Shown: in pieces, positions 13,029-18,847 of the stretch
Layout of the letters: every line of letters begins with the position of its first letter
How positions within the stretch are numbered: position 1 is the first letter of the stretch
From: a virus
IMG/VR virus record: IMGVR_UViG_3300037584_004027
Coordinates: 1 to 35,720 of that record
DNA: 35,720 nucleotides
Strand: one strand, 5' to 3'
The notes under the pieces: model-generated
The model's input: the letters and a program-made list of their open reading frames with translations, nothing else
Database searches by the model: none
Told to the model about the DNA's origin: nothing
Made by a program: the position numbers and the translations under genes

Positions 13029-13384
13029 TCGATTGAGCTTGCGTTGTTGAAGTCGTAGATGGCTTTTTCGTTTCTTGCCTTAGCAAGTTCCATTGCCACA
13101 TAGTGTGACCTGACTACGTCAGAAAGTTCGAGATAGAAGAACCCTTGGTCATCGACCCATCCACCTATCACTTGGAACGGGTCACCATGTGATGACGCTT
13201 GGATTTTTTTGAACTCTTGTTCAAATGCAATGAATGACAGCGATTCATTGGCACATTTGAACAGCTTGCAGTCAGCGGCTCCGCCGACAGCGTAGCCAAG
13301 TCCGTTATATGTCATTCCGTCTGTCTTGACGCTGAACCCCTCACCGCTTTGGATGAGGTGATACAATGATTGTGTTGAGGCCAT
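13019..13384 (-). CDS. Hypothetical protein (121 aa) ending inside a hammerhead ribozyme
   Basis: Starts MASTQSLYHLIQSGEGFSVK, 4 nt after the leader motif at 13389-13399. Mixed alpha/beta protein with a glycine-rich segment (GLGYAVGGAADCK) and an aromatic region (GGWVDDQGFFYLEL); no family recognised. Its stop codon is the UGA within the CUGACGA core of the first hammerhead, so ribozyme and gene end share sequence. Confidence 0.65.
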   Translation of the reverse strand: MASTQSLYHLIQSGEGFSVKTDGMTYNGLGYAVGGAADCKLFKCANESLSFIAFEQEFKKIQASSHGDPFQVIGGWVDDQGFFYLELSDVVRSHYVAMELAKARNEKAIYDFNNASSIEVH

Positions 13385-13407
13385 GGTGTTGAAGTTTGAA
13401 GGTTTAT

Positions 13408-13463
13408 GGGTGGTTCGTATATCACTCTATTCGTAAGAACTCATAGAGTGTATATACTCACCC
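13408..13463 (-). ncRNA. Two-tier structured RNA element, copy 3
   Basis: Outer stem GGGTG/CACCC (13459-13463 with 13408-13412), internal loop with a single base opposite GAA(C), inner stem of 6 plus 8 bp with one bulge, tandem GA mismatches, and GT/AC closing a UCUU loop. Stem A includes the stop codon of the 34-aa gene (13458-13460). Its distal loop resembles copy 4 closely while the stems differ in sequence, the signature of conserved RNA structure. Confidence 0.7.
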
Positions 13464-13562
13464 CCCAATGTTGTCGTTTTGGTTGTGGTTGGCATCGACC
13501 CATATCATGATGAGTATGATACCTGCGATTGGCATGAGCATGCCGTAGAGAATAATGTCCAT
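13458..13562 (-). CDS. Single-span membrane peptide (34 aa)
   Basis: ATG 13562-13560, sequence MDIILYGMLMPIAGIILIMI followed by WVDANHNQNDNIGG: one hydrophobic transmembrane segment and a polar tail. It has its own hammerhead and doubled leader motif (13568-13585), so it is apparently produced as a separate unit. Function unknown; membrane peptides of this kind in early regions can affect host envelope or lysis timing. Confidence 0.55.
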   Translation of the reverse strand: MDIILYGMLMPIAGIILIMIWVDANHNQNDNIGG

Positions 13563-13583
13563 CGTAGATGAAGTTTGAAGTTT

Positions 13584-13639
13584 GACACAGACACCCCCCG
13601 AAGGGGGTGTTTCGGCTATTGAAGCCTCGTCAGTGTGCC
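13584..13639 (-). ncRNA. Type I hammerhead ribozyme, copy 2
   Basis: Complete hammerhead on the leftward strand: stem I GGCACA/TGTGTC (13639-13634 with 13589-13584), CUGACGA at 13633-13627, stem II GGCT/AGCC with loop TCAAT, GAA at 13613-13611, stem III of 8 bp (13610-13603 with 13598-13591) with loop TTCG, and C17 at 13590. Compared with copy 1, stems I, II and III differ by compensatory changes while the core is identical. Cleavage would release a 27-nt leader with two leader motifs before the ATG at 13562. Confidence 0.9.
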
Positions 13640-13651
13640 TGTCATATGATA

Positions 13652-14281
13652 TCACATCATGTCACGGAGTTCACGGAGTGACAAGTCAGAGAATGAAACC
13701 TCATTGGATGTTCCATCCAAGGGGAACTCTGCATCAAGCTTCGCTTGGAAAGCTTTGAGGACTTCAGCCTTACGAGCTAAAGCTCGTTGACGGATTCTCT
13801 CATCACTGCCGTTGGCTTCGCCAAGCTGTTGAACTGACTGCCGAGCAGCTTCTACCGAAGCTGTCTTAGCCTTGGAACAAGGCTTGACTGGGCTGTCAGC
13901 CTTTCCATGAAAGGCTTTCTCTTGTCTGTCAGCAACTCGTTGCTGTGGAGTAGCTTTCTTGATGGTCGTCTTACGACGACGCTTCGGCTTGGCCTTAGCC
14001 TTCGGCTTGGTCTTGGTCACCTTCGGTGCATCGGGCATCATACCCTGTGACATGAGGAACTGCTTGAACAACTCCATCATCTCATCAGTCCCTTGGGACT
14101 GCTTGTCAGATGTCTTTGACTTGGTTGCCTTCGGCAACTCGATGGCTTCAACGAACTCAGAGAGTTCTTTGATGGCTTGTCTTGCTTGACCCTTTCTCAC
14201 CGTTGACGGTGAGAAGTAGAACTCATTGACTGAAACTGAAACTGCTTTCAGCAGTTCGACTCTGTTGGTTGACTTTTTCAT
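13652..14281 (-). CDS. Basic, low-complexity protein with hairpin-rich gene (209 aa)
   Basis: Start at 14281 (MKKSTNRVELLKAVSVSVNE). The N-terminal 60 residues look folded; residues about 85-130 are a Lys/Arg/Pro-rich linker (TKTKPKAKAKPKRRRKT) likely to bind nucleic acid, followed by a charged helical C-terminus ending in LSLRELRDMM. No catalytic motif. The coding sequence contains at least twelve perfect short inverted repeats with 2-4-nt loops. Together with position just ahead of the second ribozyme, this suggests an RNA- or DNA-binding protein, but that is inference. Confidence 0.6.
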   Translation of the reverse strand: MKKSTNRVELLKAVSVSVNEFYFSPSTVRKGQARQAIKELSEFVEAIELPKATKSKTSDKQSQGTDEMMELFKQFLMSQGMMPDAPKVTKTKPKAKAKPKRRRKTTIKKATPQQRVADRQEKAFHGKADSPVKPCSKAKTASVEAARQSVQQLGEANGSDERIRQRALARKAEVLKAFQAKLDAEFPLDGTSNEVSFSDLSLRELRDMM

Positions 14282-14317
14282 TGGAAATGAAATTTGAAAA
14301 TTGAAGTTTGAATGGTT

Positions 14318-14373
14318 TGGGAGGGTCCTCTCTGACACTCTTCGTAAGACTCAGAGTGTCTGAGAGTCCCCTC
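14318..14373 (-). ncRNA. Two-tier structured RNA element, copy 4
   Basis: Inner stem of 8 plus 5 bp around one T/T mismatch (14328-14341 with 14353-14366), tandem GA mismatches and GT/AC closing a CUU loop, below it an internal loop with GA on one side, then a G/C-rich outer stem (14320-14325 with 14368-14373, one bulge). It follows the stop codon of the 179-aa gene and precedes the leader motif at 14301-14311. Least perfect of the four in its outer stem. Confidence 0.65.
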
Positions 14374-14396
14374 AGTTGGTCGGCAATCTCTCTGCT

Positions 14397-14933
14397 TTAG
14401 CAGAGTTCGAATCGTCGGAGTTTCTCTTCCAAGGGAAGAGCATTGGCTTTCTCATATTCCTCTTCGAGGAATGTGCATTGGAATTTCATTCCAAAGGGCT
14501 CAAGCAAAGCTTGAATCTTACTGATGTAAACATCAGTATTGGAGGCTTCATCACAATCTACGAAGTAGATAGTGCCATCTTCGTCGGTTTCGAAATCTGC
14601 AAGATTTTCGAAGTCAAGTAGAAGTTCAAGCCATTCATCGACTTCGTCGAATACTGCCTTCGGCAGTTCAATCTTGTCCTTCGGACAAGTCAAAGACATC
14701 GTTTCACCTTCGGTGAACATGAAGTCCCATTCAGTCATAAGATGACTGATGTTCAGTACCTCTGGAAGAGGTTCTGATGGATAGTCCCAAGATTCCATTG
14801 GAACCTCTTCGAGGTTCTCAATGACCTTCAGAGCTTCTTTCAGAAGCTTGATGGCATGGTTCTTACGAACCATGGATGGATGGTTGATGGCTTGGTTTGC
14901 AGCTTTAGCTGCAGCTGTTGCTGAGTACTTCAT
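14397..14933 (-). CDS. Acidic hypothetical protein with hairpin-dense gene (178 aa)
   Basis: Start at 14933 (MKYSATAAAKAANQAINHPS), ten bases after the preceding stop. After a basic, Ala-rich N-terminus (to about residue 40) the protein is strongly acidic and helical (for example FDEVDEWLELLLDFENLADF). No known family. Its gene holds about 17 perfect short inverted repeats, the highest density in the window, many with the loop GAA on the coding strand. The open frame is intact through all of them, so the repeats coexist with coding function. Confidence 0.6.
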   Translation of the reverse strand: MKYSATAAAKAANQAINHPSMVRKNHAIKLLKEALKVIENLEEVPMESWDYPSEPLPEVLNISHLMTEWDFMFTEGETMSLTCPKDKIELPKAVFDEVDEWLELLLDFENLADFETDEDGTIYFVDCDEASNTDVYISKIQALLEPFGMKFQCTFLEEEYEKANALPLEEKLRRFELC

Positions 14934-14943
14934 CTTCGATGAA

Positions 14944-15135
14944 TTAGTGGTTTTCGATTTCATCTACGATGACAGCTTGCTCTTCGGTACTGAGTTCACA
15001 GAACTCAAGACAGAGCCAAAGGCTCTCTATGTCAGCAGTCCAAAACAGCTCAAGCAAAGCTTGAATACGGGCTTCAGTCAGTGTAACTGACTGCTTGTAA
15101 GACTCTTTCAGAGTCTGAGTGTTGATTGATTTCAT
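14944..15135 (-). CDS. First gene of the leftward transcript (63 aa)
   Basis: Starts MKSINTQTLKESYKQSVTLT, 10 nt after the leader motif at 15146-15156 and about 40 nt downstream of the promoter at 15176-15183. Helical, acidic C-terminus (STEEQAVIVDEIENH), with three residues LWLCLEFC suggesting an amphipathic core. No family recognised. Five perfect short inverted repeats fall within only 190 bases of coding sequence. Confidence 0.6.
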   Translation of the reverse strand: MKSINTQTLKESYKQSVTLTEARIQALLELFWTADIESLWLCLEFCELSTEEQAVIVDEIENH

Positions 15136-15175
15136 CGGAGATGAATTGAAGTTTGAGTTGGCAAGATTGCCGCTG

Positions 15176-15207
15176 CAAAGGTATGGTCAACTTTCGGCAA
15201 AATCCAA
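15176..15207 (-). promoter_or_regulatory. Major leftward (early) promoter
   Basis: On the leftward strand TACCTTTG (15183-15176) matches the Bacteroidota -7 box TAnnTTTG, with TTG of the -33 element at 15207-15205, 21 bp away, within the usual spacing. Transcription should start near 15170, giving a leader with a short GGCAA/TTGCC hairpin (15160-15171) and the common leader motif before the first ATG at 15135. It is the only strong promoter I see for the 9.5-15.1 kb operon. Confidence 0.65.
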
Positions 15208-15847
15208 GCCCCTTCTTCCTGCGCGATTTCTCCCGCCTGAAGACTACGTAGTAGTCCGCGTGGAAACAGGTAAAGAAGCGGCCTCATGTGCAGGCATGAC
15301 GTGGGCATCATGCGAGGCGAGGTGAGATTTTTGTGTTGGTATTTGAATTGTCAACAGCAAACCCTGTGCGTTACCATGCGTGGTCCTTCGGACTGCGTGC
15401 TGTAACGTGTGGGGTTTTGTCCCCCTGCTTGGAATTGCTATAGAATCCTGACGATTTTTGAAACCGATGGTTACCGAAGGTAAAAAGTCAGAAAGTTTTG
15501 CAGTAACATCGAAGATGTTAAGGGGGGTGGGGTCAAGGGTCGCGTTCGGGCAGACGTGACGGACGTGTACAAATGTATATAATCCCCAAACCACGTGTTT
15601 CTGATCAGATTTTGCCAGTACCGTTCGCGCATAGTTTCCGCACGCAAGCGTTTAACAACAGCCTAATCAATAACTTACAGCCTGTTGCCTCAAGAGTTAC
15701 TTCAATCTTGACTTTTGAAAAAAAAATTTATACCTTCGCATAGCTGATAAGGTGGTAGCAAACGCTCATAAGCATATACAGCTGTTCAGAGTGTTTTTTG
15801 TTGGTACGTGGAATCAGTTATTGATTTAGACGCAAGGCTTGCTGTGC
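15208..15847. other. Divergence region between the two arms, no convincing gene
   Basis: About 640 bases separate the leftward and rightward operons. The frames present lack start signals, coupling or protein-like composition. Visible elements are perfect small hairpins at 15383-15393, 15471-15483 and 15504-15520 (loops TTC or GAA, like those in the adjacent genes), a 10-bp palindrome TCTGATCAGA near 15600-15609, a possible leftward -7 box TACATTTG at 15570-15577, and an A-run with AT-rich DNA near 15716-15732. It is a reasonable place for operators or an origin, but nothing decides this. Confidence 0.5.
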
Positions 15848-15855
15848 TATATTTG
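15848..15855 (+). promoter_or_regulatory. Rightward promoter of the late arm, near-leaderless
   Basis: TATATTTG matches the Bacteroidota -7 consensus exactly. The ATG of the first rightward gene begins at 15861, five bases after the box, so the transcript would start at or very near the start codon. No good -33 TTG is present at the usual spacing, which may mean phage-factor dependence. Confidence 0.65.
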
Positions 15856-15860
15856 TACCT

Positions 15861-16565
15861 ATGCAGGCAGTCCGATCACTACCCCCAGAACTACAGGCTC
15901 TGATTGACCAATACAACCAGCTCTTAGAAGAGTCTGGTTACAATCAACAGTACTATGACATGGATACGCGCAAGCAGTTTATGGCGGACTACCATGAAGC
16001 TGGGTCCGACATTGACAAAATGCAGGGTCCTAAGATCTTTCGACAAAGTGGTCTTACAAGAGAAGAGTTTGATGCTCGGAACAATAAGATTCGAAACCTC
16101 TATGATGAGATCATAGGTGTTTCAGAAGACCTACAGCGTCAAGGGAAGATCAAAATCAACAAAGCGGCAGACCCGCTATATAACAAAGAGGGCGATGCGT
16201 CTGATACGTTTGCATTTCAGCTTGTACAAGTCCCAGGTGTTGCTCAAGGGTCAAGTTATTTTGCACCTGCTGTGGGTCATTCTCCAGCCCTACCGCTATT
16301 CGCTGCTTCAGGCCCCGAACCACTAAAGCCCATGAAGCCATTGAAGGCTGGTCGTCAGGAGTTGCCTGCCAGAGAGCTTCAGGAGTCTGTTCCAATGGAC
16401 ATACCTCAAGTTCAGAAGGAACTCATAATGTCGGCCAACCCACGCATGCGGACTGGACAAGAGCCAAACTATTACCTTATTAAAGATGGGAATAGAAAGA
16501 GAGTGCGACCTGTAGAAGAAGAAGAGCTTCAGTACTACAGAACCCAAAACAGAATTGGAAGATGA
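15861..16565 (+). CDS. Hypothetical late protein (234 aa)
   Basis: Starts MQAVRSLPPELQALIDQYNQ, a charged helical N-terminal half (to about 120) followed by a Pro-rich, extended segment (EPLKPMKPLKAGRQELPARE) and a basic C-terminus. The composition suits an internal or assembly-associated virion protein, but no family is recognised. It leads the rightward operon, and its stop overlaps the next ATG as ATGA, coupling it to the metallopeptidase gene. Confidence 0.55.
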   Translation: MQAVRSLPPELQALIDQYNQLLEESGYNQQYYDMDTRKQFMADYHEAGSDIDKMQGPKIFRQSGLTREEFDARNNKIRNLYDEIIGVSEDLQRQGKIKINKAADPLYNKEGDASDTFAFQLVQVPGVAQGSSYFAPAVGHSPALPLFAASGPEPLKPMKPLKAGRQELPARELQESVPMDIPQVQKELIMSANPRMRTGQEPNYYLIKDGNRKRVRPVEEEELQYYRTQNRIGR

Positions 16566-17494
16566 ACCCCAGACGAAAAAAACCTGCTGGCAGAAGACTC
16601 ATCAAGAGCTACGAGCACGGTGGACCGCATGGTGACCCTAAGAAAAAATCAAACGAAGATTTGATTAAGGACCTTGATCGCAGAATGATTGGAAATAAAA
16701 GCAATTATGCTATGGACTTCTTAGGTGACTTCTATGCTCAACCTGAAGTAAGATCTAAGATTGCTCAGAATCTTGCCTTTACACAGGGTGATGGACCTCC
16801 TGAACCTGCTACAAGAACAGAGGCATATAATATTCTTTCTAGAATGTACCCCAACAGAACTGATGAAATGGTTACGTATGAGGGTCTTGCAAATGTCTTG
16901 TCCGACCACTACGGTGACTTTATGGGTTCTATGGGGAATATGAATTTTGAAGATAAAGATCCATTTACAGGAGGGAGGGTAACAAGAAGTGCTGGCCCTG
17001 TAAGATCTGGCAAGGGGTCTCAGCGAAATCCATTTACTATGGGTATGCGACCACAACAAGAAAGAATGAATGTGGAGGTTCAAATAGACCCCATGAGACC
17101 TATGTCTACGTACGTACATGAAATGACTCATGCTACTGACGTACATAACAATCCTGGAAATGTGGCGATAATGGACAAGTACCGAAAACGGTTGAGTATG
17201 AATCAAGGCTCAGAGGATTTTACCAAAAACTATGAAGCGCTTTCTGAAGCAGGAAATAGACTTGGGATGGATGCTGCAGACTTCTTAGCATATGTGGGGC
17301 AACCAACGGAAACCCTTGCTCGTCTTAATGAGATTCGATATGACATGAACGCTTATTCGGGCAATCCTATGAACTACGAATATGCATATGATGACATTCC
17401 ATCTTTGATAGAGAATGATACCAAAGCCTTTAGAGAACTTGCTGCAGTGTACGGGGCTGAGAATGTTGTAGAAATGCTCAACGAGATTTTCTGA
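16562..17494 (+). CDS. Predicted zinc metallopeptidase (HEMTH), 310 aa
   Basis: YVHEMTHATD at residues 184-193 is a classic HExxH zinc site (H186, E187, H190). A glutamate in PTETLARLNEIR (E250, or E257) could be the third ligand as in gluzincin-type enzymes. The N-terminus RRLIKSYEHGGPHGDP is basic and contains a Gly/His motif also found in the gene at 17970. Residues 1-60 and 80-170 show no other domain. Coupled to the preceding gene by ATGA. In a virion-gene setting it may process structural proteins or enter the host; the substrate is unknown. Confidence 0.65.
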   Translation: MNPRRKKPAGRRLIKSYEHGGPHGDPKKKSNEDLIKDLDRRMIGNKSNYAMDFLGDFYAQPEVRSKIAQNLAFTQGDGPPEPATRTEAYNILSRMYPNRTDEMVTYEGLANVLSDHYGDFMGSMGNMNFEDKDPFTGGRVTRSAGPVRSGKGSQRNPFTMGMRPQQERMNVEVQIDPMRPMSTYVHEMTHATDVHNNPGNVAIMDKYRKRLSMNQGSEDFTKNYEALSEAGNRLGMDAADFLAYVGQPTETLARLNEIRYDMNAYSGNPMNYEYAYDDIPSLIENDTKAFRELAAVYGAENVVEMLNEIF

Positions 17495-17508
17495 TACAGT
17501 AAATTCAT

Positions 17509-17516
17509 TATCTTTG
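17509..17516 (+). promoter_or_regulatory. Late promoter, leaderless
   Basis: TATCTTTG fits TAnnTTTG and ends four bases before the ATG at 17521. With the short distance usual between -7 box and transcription start in Bacteroidota, the mRNA would begin at or next to the start codon. Confidence 0.5.
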
Positions 17517-17520
17517 ACGC

Positions 17521-17970
17521 ATGGCTACAATGACCGTTACCATTCAAGAGGAGTTGACGATCAACGGCAAGGACCGTGGAAACAAAAACCAGCTTAGCAT
17601 TAGTAGTGTAAGCGAAGTGTTCACCAGGGTCCTCACTGTTACAAACACCGAGCAAAACATTCTTGAGTTTCAGGCTACCAACCCATCGGGTGGGGCAATT
17701 GCAGACACCACTCTGCAGTATTTGAGAATTACAAACTTGGCTGCGTCGAATACTGTTGACCTTCGGATTCAGGATACAGCAAATACCAAGGAATACTTTG
17801 TTCAGCTCGGCGGGTCTGAGTCGTACATTATCTTTAATGACAAGATGGATTGCGACTCCGCCGCCGTAAACACAACCATTTCTCTTTCACAGATCGACTT
17901 TATCAGTGCCGACGCGACAGGAACGGGTGGAGAAACTGCTGATGTAGAAATCTTTGCAGTAGCAACATAA
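17521..17970 (+). CDS. Beta-rich probable virion protein (149 aa)
   Basis: Thr-, Ser- and Asn-rich beta-sandwich-like sequence. The core TLQYLRITNLAASNTVDLRI then FVQLGGSESYIIFNDKMDCD resembles, in layout, the proteins at 28438 and 28839 (strand, IxN, small residues, LGxGExxFIP-like strand). It probably decorates the capsid or tail. Its stop shares one base with the next start (TAATG). No membrane segment or enzyme motif. Confidence 0.55.
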   Translation: MATMTVTIQEELTINGKDRGNKNQLSISSVSEVFTRVLTVTNTEQNILEFQATNPSGGAIADTTLQYLRITNLAASNTVDLRIQDTANTKEYFVQLGGSESYIIFNDKMDCDSAAVNTTISLSQIDFISADATGTGGETADVEIFAVAT

Positions 17971-18359
17971 TGGAAGTAAAGAAGTATAAGCACGGCGGAA
18001 AACACGGTGGTCCCGAAGGCAACCCTTTTGCCATGACCAAGGAAGAGCAAGACAAGTCTAAAGCTGCTGTTCTTAGGGGTGACAAAAAGTTCACGAAAGA
18101 ACTTAAAAAAGAAGAGAGAAAGGTTGACAGAACGATTCGAAGAACTGGTGGAGGCGCCGAGGGTATTAAGAAGCTGCAAGAGCAACTGCGAAGAAAGGCA
18201 AAGCGAAAGAGAAGAAGAGAAAATCGCAGAAAGAGGCGAGCAAATCGAACCCTAAATCCCATCAAGGCCATTAAAAGCAGAGGCAGAAAAAAGGATTTTA
18301 GTGGGGGTCAGGGAAAAAGCGCTGGATGTCAGGGCGCTGGCTGCGGGGCTTACGAATAA
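17970..18359 (+). CDS. Very basic Gly/Arg/Lys-rich protein (129 aa)
   Basis: The N-terminus MEVKKYKHGGKHGGPEGNPF carries the same YxHGGxHGxP-like motif as the metallopeptidase. The middle is dominated by Lys and Arg (KKLQEQLRRKAKRKRRRENR) and the C-terminus is Gly-rich with two Cys (SAGCQGAGCGAYE). It probably binds nucleic acid, perhaps packaged with or injected alongside phage DNA. No known family. Confidence 0.6.
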   Translation: MEVKKYKHGGKHGGPEGNPFAMTKEEQDKSKAAVLRGDKKFTKELKKEERKVDRTIRRTGGGAEGIKKLQEQLRRKAKRKRRRENRRKRRANRTLNPIKAIKSRGRKKDFSGGQGKSAGCQGAGCGAYE

Positions 18360-18366
18360 ACAATAA

Positions 18367-18846
18367 ATGAAGCTGTCAAAGAATCTTACTCTTGCTGAAT
18401 GCACCAAGAGCACAACAGCATCCCGCCTTGGGATCAATAATACACCTGATGATGAGTGGGTTATCGAAAATCTTAAGTCGATTGCAGAACACGTATTTCA
18501 ACCTCTTAGGGACGCTTTCGGGTGCCCTATATACGTGTCGTCAGGCTATCGTGGGCCTGAGCTCAACCGTGCAATCGGTGGCTCAAATCGCAGCCAACAT
18601 ATGGAGGGACGAGCACTTGACCTTGATGCAGACGTGTTCGGAGGCTGTACAAACGCTGAAATCTTCGAATGGCTACGAGAGAATGTTACGTTTGATCAGA
18701 TGGTGTGGGAATTTGGTGATGACAACAATCCTGATTGGGTTCACATCAGTTATGTTCATGATGGCGTTAATCGTAAAAGGTGCCTCAAGGCTTGTCGCGA
18801 CGATGAAGGCAAGACGTACTACGAAGTGATGTTTAAGTCGCTCTGA
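18367..18846 (+). CDS. Endolysin, peptidase M15 (D-Ala-D-Ala carboxypeptidase) type
   Basis: Cuts peptidoglycan peptide cross-links. The M15 zinc site is complete: SSGYRGPELNRAIGGSNRSQ then H78 in SQHMEGRALDLD, D85, and H126 in WVHISY. The 159-aa single-domain length is typical of phage M15 endolysins. No signal peptide is present, so it needs a holin or host export. No obvious holin gene is next to it. Confidence 0.85.
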   Translation: MKLSKNLTLAECTKSTTASRLGINNTPDDEWVIENLKSIAEHVFQPLRDAFGCPIYVSSGYRGPELNRAIGGSNRSQHMEGRALDLDADVFGGCTNAEIFEWLRENVTFDQMVWEFGDDNNPDWVHISYVHDGVNRKRCLKACRDDEGKTYYEVMFKSL

Positions 18847-18847
18847 C

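Larger units (their letters stand above)
13704..15116 (-). repeat. Hairpin-dense coding region (about 34 perfect short inverted repeats)
   Basis: By eye I find at least 34 perfect inverted repeats with stems of mostly 6-9 bp and loops mostly of 3-4 nt, spread over three genes in different frames. Examples: 14194-14215 (9 bp), 13898-13916, 14519-14538, 14731-14749, 14855-14874 and 15075-15093 (8 bp), 13704-13720, 13868-13884, 14240-14256, 14424-14440, 14456-14472, 14478-14494, 14673-14689, 14801-14817, 14832-14848, 14991-15007 and 15100-15116 (7 bp). Loops on the coding strand are most often GAA. Random sequence would give about one stem of 6 bp or more with a 3-4-nt loop in this length. Confidence 0.85.
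9546..15156 (-). promoter_or_regulatory. Repeated leader motif UCAAACUUCAA before uncoupled genes
   Basis: On the leftward strand TCAAACTTCAA occurs at 9546-9556, 10677-10687, 11217-11227, 11948-11958, 12968-12978, 13389-13399, 13575-13585 (plus a near copy at 13568-13578), 14301-14311 and 15146-15156. The gap to the ATG is 10-12 nt at six of the nine sites and 4 nt at two (one is 19). It marks gene starts that are mostly not coupled by ATGA overlap, and no Shine-Dalgarno-like sequence is present. It probably acts as a translation-initiation or mRNA-leader signal. Confidence 0.8.

Noticed and set aside
11233-14373. Reading the four two-tier hairpins as intrinsic terminators
   Set aside because: No U-tract follows any of them on the leftward strand, their internal mismatches are conserved, and genes continue immediately after.
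13704-15116. CRISPR array
   Set aside because: The inverted repeats all differ in sequence, are not evenly spaced direct repeats, and lie inside intact genes.
15448-15463. Rightward CTGACGA followed closely by GAAA, a possible third hammerhead
   Set aside because: Only five T bases separate the two boxes, so stem II cannot form, and no matching stems I and III are present.
15244-15594. Leftward open frame of 116 codons in the switch region
   Set aside because: Composition is not protein-like, it lies upstream of the early promoter, and it has no leader motif, promoter or coupled neighbour.
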